From Wenzhouxiangella sp. (GTDB taxonomy: Bacteria > Pseudomonadota > Gammaproteobacteria > Xanthomonadales > Wenzhouxiangellaceae): a stretch of 10,632 nucleotides of DNA. The position numbers were made by a program, and so were the translations under genes. The stretch lies in NCBI GenBank assembly GCA_007116585.1, contig SKIE01000189.1, positions 1 to 10,632 on the forward strand. The letters are read 5' to 3'. The notes below the pieces were generated by a model that had not been told where the DNA came from, made no database searches, and saw only the letters and a program-made list of their open reading frames with translations. Positions 7,197 to 10,632 of this stretch are shown here, piece after piece (position 1 is the first letter of the stretch; every line of letters begins with the position of its first letter).

Positions 7197-8366
7197 TCAA
7201 GCCGGCGGCACGCGCACCCAGCCTTCCATCAGCACACGGGCGCTGCGGCTCATGCTGACCCGGTCAATCAACCACTGATCTGCAGCCAGTCGGGCATCAG
7301 CGCCGACCGTCAGCGTGCCCGACGGGTGGCCAAAGCAAACGCGATCCCGCTCCCCGCCGCCAGCGGCCAGGTTGACGAGTGTCCCGGGAATGCCGGCGGC
7401 CGCGGCAATGGCAACCGCCGCCGTGCCCATCATGGCGTGATGCAGCTTGCCCATGGACATGGCGCGGACGTTCAGATCAATTTCGGAGCCCGCTACCGGC
7501 TTGCCGCTGGATGCGACGTAGTCTGCTGCCGGCGAGACCCAGGCCAATTTGGGGGTGTGCTGGCGCTCACGGGCCTCGTCCACATGCTCGATCAAGCCCA
7601 TGGCGACGGCACCATGCGCGCGCAGGGTTTCGAGCCGCATCAGCAATGCCGGATCGTCGTTGACGGCCGGCTGAAGTTCAATGCCGGTCATGCCGATATC
7701 AGCCGCATTGACGAATATGGTCGGAATACCGGCACTGATGAAACTGGCCTTGAGACGCCCGAAGCCCGGCGCCTCGAATTCATCAACAACGCGGCCGGTG
7801 GGCAGCGCCGGCGCATCACCGCTTGGCGTCATGAAATCAATTTGTACCCCGGCTGCCGGAAAGGTCACGCCGTCAAGCTCGAAGTCACCGGTTTCCTGCA
7901 CCTGCCCTGAACTGATCGGCACATGGGCAATGATGGTCTTCTCGATATTGGCCTGCCAGATACGCACCTGGCAGATGCCGTTGTCGGGAATGCGCGCGGC
8001 ATCGACCAGGCCATTGGCCACCGCAAACGAGCCTACCGCCGCGGTGAGGTTGCCACAGTTGCCCGACCAGTCAATAAAGGGCTGGTCGATCGAAACCTGT
8101 CCGAACAGGTAGTCGACATCATGACCAGGCTGGTCGGATTTCGACAGAATCACGGTCTTGGACGTGCTCGACGTCGCCCCGCCCATGCCATCTGTGTGTT
8201 TGCCGTAAGGGTCGGGCGAACCGATCACTCTCAGCAGTAGCGCATCGCGTTCCTTCCCGGGCTGGCGCGCCCATTCAGGCAAATCTTCCAGCCGAAAGAA
8301 AACGCCTTTGCTGGTGCCGCCGCGCATGTAGGTGGCGGCGACACGAAGTTGGGGAGCAAAATTCAT
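7197..8366 (-). CDS. prpF: 2-methylaconitate cis-trans isomerase PrpF
   Basis: Isomerises the trans-methylaconitate made by AcnD so that the methylcitrate cycle can oxidise propionyl-CoA; it has the diaminopimelate-epimerase fold. The sequence closely resembles Shewanella PrpF as I recall it: RGGTSKG (15-21), RVIGSPDPYGKHTDGMGGATSS... ending in the catalytic-type Lys (K70), SGNCGNLT (101-108, C104), MSMGKLHHAM (303-312) and GHPSG (346-350). K70 and C104 match the active-site Lys and Cys of the family. I use the ATG at 8366 (389 aa); a TTG at 8378 would add four residues. Related tautomerases (GalD, LigU) are the alternative, but the overall match favours PrpF. No prpB, prpC or acnD is in the window, so it is detached from its usual operon. 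Confidence 0.93.
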   Translation of the reverse strand: MNFAPQLRVAATYMRGGTSKGVFFRLEDLPEWARQPGKERDALLLRVIGSPDPYGKHTDGMGGATSSTSKTVILSKSDQPGHDVDYLFGQVSIDQPFIDWSGNCGNLTAAVGSFAVANGLVDAARIPDNGICQVRIWQANIEKTIIAHVPISSGQVQETGDFELDGVTFPAAGVQIDFMTPSGDAPALPTGRVVDEFEAPGFGRLKASFISAGIPTIFVNAADIGMTGIELQPAVNDDPALLMRLETLRAHGAVAMGLIEHVDEARERQHTPKLAWVSPAADYVASSGKPVAGSEIDLNVRAMSMGKLHHAMMGTAAVAIAAAAGIPGTLVNLAAGGGERDRVCFGHPSGTLTVGADARLAADQWLIDRVSMSRSARVLMEGWVRVPPA

Positions 8367-8647
8367 ATCGATATCCAAAACGTGCCTGCAATCATGCCGG
8401 CGCTTCGCGATTAGACTGCATTAATGATAGCCGCAGCAGCCATATACTGCCGCTCAAAGCATCTGCCATACTGAGGGCTGTCGACGACCCCCTGTTGCAG
8501 CGAACCCTTGTGGCAGTCTTTAATCGACCGCGAAACTGGATTTTACCAATCAGCGTATTGGTTGCCGGCGCAGAGCTAGTGGGCCTGGAGTCCCGTCCTC
8601 TATGGCGCCGTACTCTGGGCACATTGGCTCAGACAGTAGGATGGCAT
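8367..8647. other. Intergenic region upstream of prpF, no supported gene
   Basis: These 281 bp between the S41 peptidase stop and prpF hold no ORF with a recognisable product; two frames open here read as random sequence. The prpF side is AT-richer and contains a TATCAT -10-like hexamer on the minus strand (8423-8428) and the palindrome CATTAATG (8419-8426). No T-tract terminator is visible after the peptidase gene. Confidence 0.5.
8545..8562. repeat. Perfect inverted repeat ACCAAT-N6-ATTGGT
   Basis: Six-base perfect arms (8545-8550 and 8557-8562) surround CAGCGT. Neither strand has the T tract expected of a terminator on its 3' side (AAAA follows on the minus strand, TGCC on the plus). It could be an operator about 180 bp upstream of prpF, or chance. 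Confidence 0.35.
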
Positions 8648-9664
8648 CTATGGCGATCCGGGCTTCCGATTCTCGATCAAGCCCAGTGCCACTTCCAGGG
8701 CCTGTTCTGCGCCCGTTTCAACATGCGGCTGGACGCCGACGCCGTCCAGCCGCTTACCCTGGCTCGTCATGTAATCAGCCACCGGCACGAACAACAACCA
8801 GTCGTCACTGACTGGAAAGCGTTCGCCGCTGAGCATGGCCCCGGCGGTTCGCTCGCCGATGATCGTTGCACGACCCGGGAAGCGCTTTAGTGCTTCAACG
8901 AAAGGTTCGGCGGCACTGGCGGTGTGACGGCTGGTGAGCACGTACAGCTCACCTTCAAAAATTTCATCATCGTGGCGCGGCAGCACAATCCGCAGCACGC
9001 CGTGCTGCTGCAACTGGCGCGCAAAAGCCTCAAGATTCAAGTCCTCAAGCGGAGCAATCGTCGCGATTTCTTCCGGCGTCGGGTAGTCGCCGTGCTCCAG
9101 AAACCAGCGCCGCGTCAAATAAATTCCGGTGTCAACAAGCCCATTGTTCAGAAAACGACCCAGCGCCATGCCCGCAGGAAACGCACCGCCAGGGGTGGTG
9201 CGAAAGTCCAGCACCAGATGTCGGAACTGTCCGGCCCGCAGGCACTCCACCATGGCGTCCATGACTTCGCCAGGCATGGCCAGATGATCAATCGTCAGAA
9301 TCGCCGTTCCGTGGTCTGCTTTCTCGAGACTGAGGCCGGCCGACTGATCCGTGGACGATGCATGACCGTCGACAGGACGACGCTGCAGCCGGTAGTGGCT
9401 GAACGGCAGGCTGCCGGCCGCTCGATTGAATGCGTTTGCATATTCGGCATCTTCCTTATCCAGCATGTCCGGTGATTGGATATCGGCGACAAACCTCTGC
9501 CATTCGGTCGACTCAAGCCATGCGGGATTCGGAATGACCTGCTCACTGATCGACAGAATCCGGGCAATCATCGCCTGTCGCTGATCAGTCTCGACGGCAA
9601 GAGTAGTCCAACTCGGCAGGCACAGCGTCAGCGTGCCGAGGCAAAGACAGAGCAGATTTTTCAT
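8648..9664 (-). CDS. Exported S41-family serine peptidase
   Basis: A 338-aa secreted or periplasmic protein with a signal peptide (residues 1-23, MKNLLCLCLGTLTLCLPSW...) and a C-terminal S41 domain. Family marks are LVLDFRTTPGGAFPAG (150-165, the D.R...GG strand), the nucleophile region LTSRHTASAAEPFVEAL (243-259; S250 probable catalytic Ser, E253), IIGERTAGA (268-276) and GVGVQPHV (308-315). The Lys that pairs with Ser in CtpA/Prc-type proteases lines up with Ala (A276), and no PDZ domain is visible, so this resembles the tricorn/IRBP-like branch with a different proton acceptor. The start is ATG 9664 with GGAG six bases upstream; the open frame continues to 9910 but would overlap the LytTR gene and bury the signal peptide. 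Substrate unknown. Confidence 0.85.
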   Translation of the reverse strand: MKNLLCLCLGTLTLCLPSWTTLAVETDQRQAMIARILSISEQVIPNPAWLESTEWQRFVADIQSPDMLDKEDAEYANAFNRAAGSLPFSHYRLQRRPVDGHASSTDQSAGLSLEKADHGTAILTIDHLAMPGEVMDAMVECLRAGQFRHLVLDFRTTPGGAFPAGMALGRFLNNGLVDTGIYLTRRWFLEHGDYPTPEEIATIAPLEDLNLEAFARQLQQHGVLRIVLPRHDDEIFEGELYVLTSRHTASAAEPFVEALKRFPGRATIIGERTAGAMLSGERFPVSDDWLLFVPVADYMTSQGKRLDGVGVQPHVETGAEQALEVALGLIENRKPGSP

Positions 9665-9795
9665 GGCGAACTCCAGATCGTGGCGACCGCGGATGCGGAC
9701 AATCAGGATGCTAGCCCTGAAGCCGTTCGGTTTCTGATCAGTTTGACCAAATCGCGCCAAGCGGGGACGAGGCTGAATCTTTCTGGGGCTCGGTG

Positions 9796-9815
9796 AAAAG
9801 CCTTGCGACCAAGCT
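9796..9815 (-). terminator. Weak hairpin plus short T run after the LytTR gene
   Basis: On the minus strand, AGCTTG-GTCG-CAAGGCT forms a 6-bp stem with one bulged base, followed by TTTTC, 13 bases past the LytTR gene stop. The stem and T run are short, so termination would be partial at best. Confidence 0.3.
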
Positions 9816-9827
9816 GAAGCAGCAGGA

Positions 9828-10625
9828 TCAAACCCTGAAGCTGGGCGACGCCGGGATCGGCTCTGTAACTCCACTGAGGCTGAGCCAGCGCTTGCGGGCG
9901 TTGCCCCCAAGCTGTTCTATACGCTGCGGATTCACCAGATAGGAGCGGTGAACGCGAAGTGCCTGCGGCAGCTGGCGCTCGAGTTTGGCCAGCGTGGTGC
10001 GGAACAAACGCGACTCAGCATGACCCTTGTTCAGGAAATGGATGGCAACGTAGTTTTGCTGACCTTCGGCGTAGAGGAAATCGGCCAAGACCAGCTTCAG
10101 CTCCTCGCCCTGGTTCTCGCCGCGCAACAGCCAGACCTTGTCGGCATCAGGGGGCTTTTCCGGCCAGCGTAGGGCCAGCACCATGGCCACCAGCAAGGCG
10201 AACGGCAGCATCAACAGCACGTAGGGAAACGAGATCTCGAGCATGAAGTACCACCAGGCACGCGCACTCGGCGCCAGGTCATTGATCACCCGGTGGCTGT
10301 ACCACCAGCTGCAGGTGATAACGGCAAGGACCAGCAGGGGCTTCGACAGCAATTCATTGAGGACAAACCATCGGCCTCCCTGACGGAGGTAAAGCCAGCG
10401 GTCCAGAAAATGAAACAGGATGAACGGCAACAGCACACACAGCCCATAGCCCGACAGCATCAGGGTGCGAAATCGATGTTCATACTGATCGGCGCCGAAA
10501 GGCTCGAACAACAGCGTGATCGCTACCGACATCAAGCCCAGAGCGAACCCAATGAGCACCATCGTGCGCAAACCGGAAGCGAAACGTATGGAGCGCAGCA
10601 GGCTCCGGTCCAGCGCTTGCCGCAC
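9828..10625 (-). CDS. Membrane-anchored LytTR-domain transcriptional regulator
   Basis: A 265-aa protein joining four predicted membrane helices (about 21-40, 57-77, 95-112 and 130-152) to a C-terminal LytTR DNA-binding domain (about 165-263). The LytTR signatures are DFLYAEGQQNYVAIHF (182-197), LFRTTLAKLERQLP (207-220), RVHRSYLVNPQRI (224-236) and the closing PIPASPSF. There is no response-regulator receiver domain, so it is not a classical AgrA/LytR; the membrane part presumably senses or is held by a signal in the membrane. The first in-window start is GTG at 10625, but the frame stays open to the window edge, so the true start may lie outside. The S41 peptidase gene follows 163 bp downstream on the same strand and is an obvious candidate target. 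Confidence 0.88.
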   Translation of the reverse strand: MRQALDRSLLRSIRFASGLRTMVLIGFALGLMSVAITLLFEPFGADQYEHRFRTLMLSGYGLCVLLPFILFHFLDRWLYLRQGGRWFVLNELLSKPLLVLAVITCSWWYSHRVINDLAPSARAWWYFMLEISFPYVLLMLPFALLVAMVLALRWPEKPPDADKVWLLRGENQGEELKLVLADFLYAEGQQNYVAIHFLNKGHAESRLFRTTLAKLERQLPQALRVHRSYLVNPQRIEQLGGNARKRWLSLSGVTEPIPASPSFRV

Positions 10626-10632
10626 CCGCCCT

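Noticed and set aside
8392..8622. 76-aa minus-strand ORF and the plus-strand frame from 8495
   Set aside because: Composition looks random, with no Shine-Dalgarno sequence noted and no recognisable motif; the plus frame continues antisense to the peptidase gene.
9665..9910. Upstream extension of the S41 peptidase frame by 82 codons
   Set aside because: It would overlap the LytTR gene and place the signal peptide internally; the ATG at 9664 has a good GGAG and a classical signal sequence.

Overview
The window is a chromosomal segment of a GC-rich gammaproteobacterium. The evidence is the divergent rsmD/ftsY pair, coaD behind rsmD, mutY followed by yggX (the Fe(II)/oxidative-damage pairing of gammaproteobacteria), a typical GAA tRNA-Phe with encoded CCA, and a Shewanella-type prpF. 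Membrane-anchored LytTR regulators and DUF6491-like lipoproteins hint at a Xanthomonadales/Chromatiales-type lineage, but this is a guess from gene style, not a placement.

Layout. 4-3503 is housekeeping: coaD and rsmD read leftward as a pair (29 bp apart), and ftsY, mutY and yggX read rightward from a 20-bp divergent gap, with mutY and yggX overlapping by 8 bp. A small leftward lipoprotein gene (3531-3968) converges on yggX. An extended -10 promoter with a GC-rich discriminator then drives tRNA-Phe (4140-4215).

Directly behind the tRNA lies an accessory-looking block, 4295-6280, all leftward: a hipBA toxin-antitoxin operon (hipB with a GTG start, overlapping hipA by 14 bp) and, upstream, a small DUF2805/TIGR03643 gene. 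The 125 bp between them is AT-rich (about 45% GC over 5941-6060) and holds a TACAAT -10 with two perfect dyads. One (AAAAGG-N8-CCTTTT) sits just downstream of the -10 and has the 8-nt spacer known from E. coli HipB operators. This is the most interesting part of the window.

6375-10632 holds a rightward outer-membrane barrel protein with no family I recognise, a leftward prpF without any other methylcitrate-cycle gene in sight, about 280 bp of apparently non-coding DNA, an exported S41-family peptidase, and a four-TM protein with a C-terminal LytTR DNA-binding domain at the right edge. The last two are adjacent and co-directional and may form a regulatory pair. I see no CRISPR array, insertion sequence, prophage gene or obviously new multi-gene system; hipBA is a known type of system with a promoter architecture that deserves a check.
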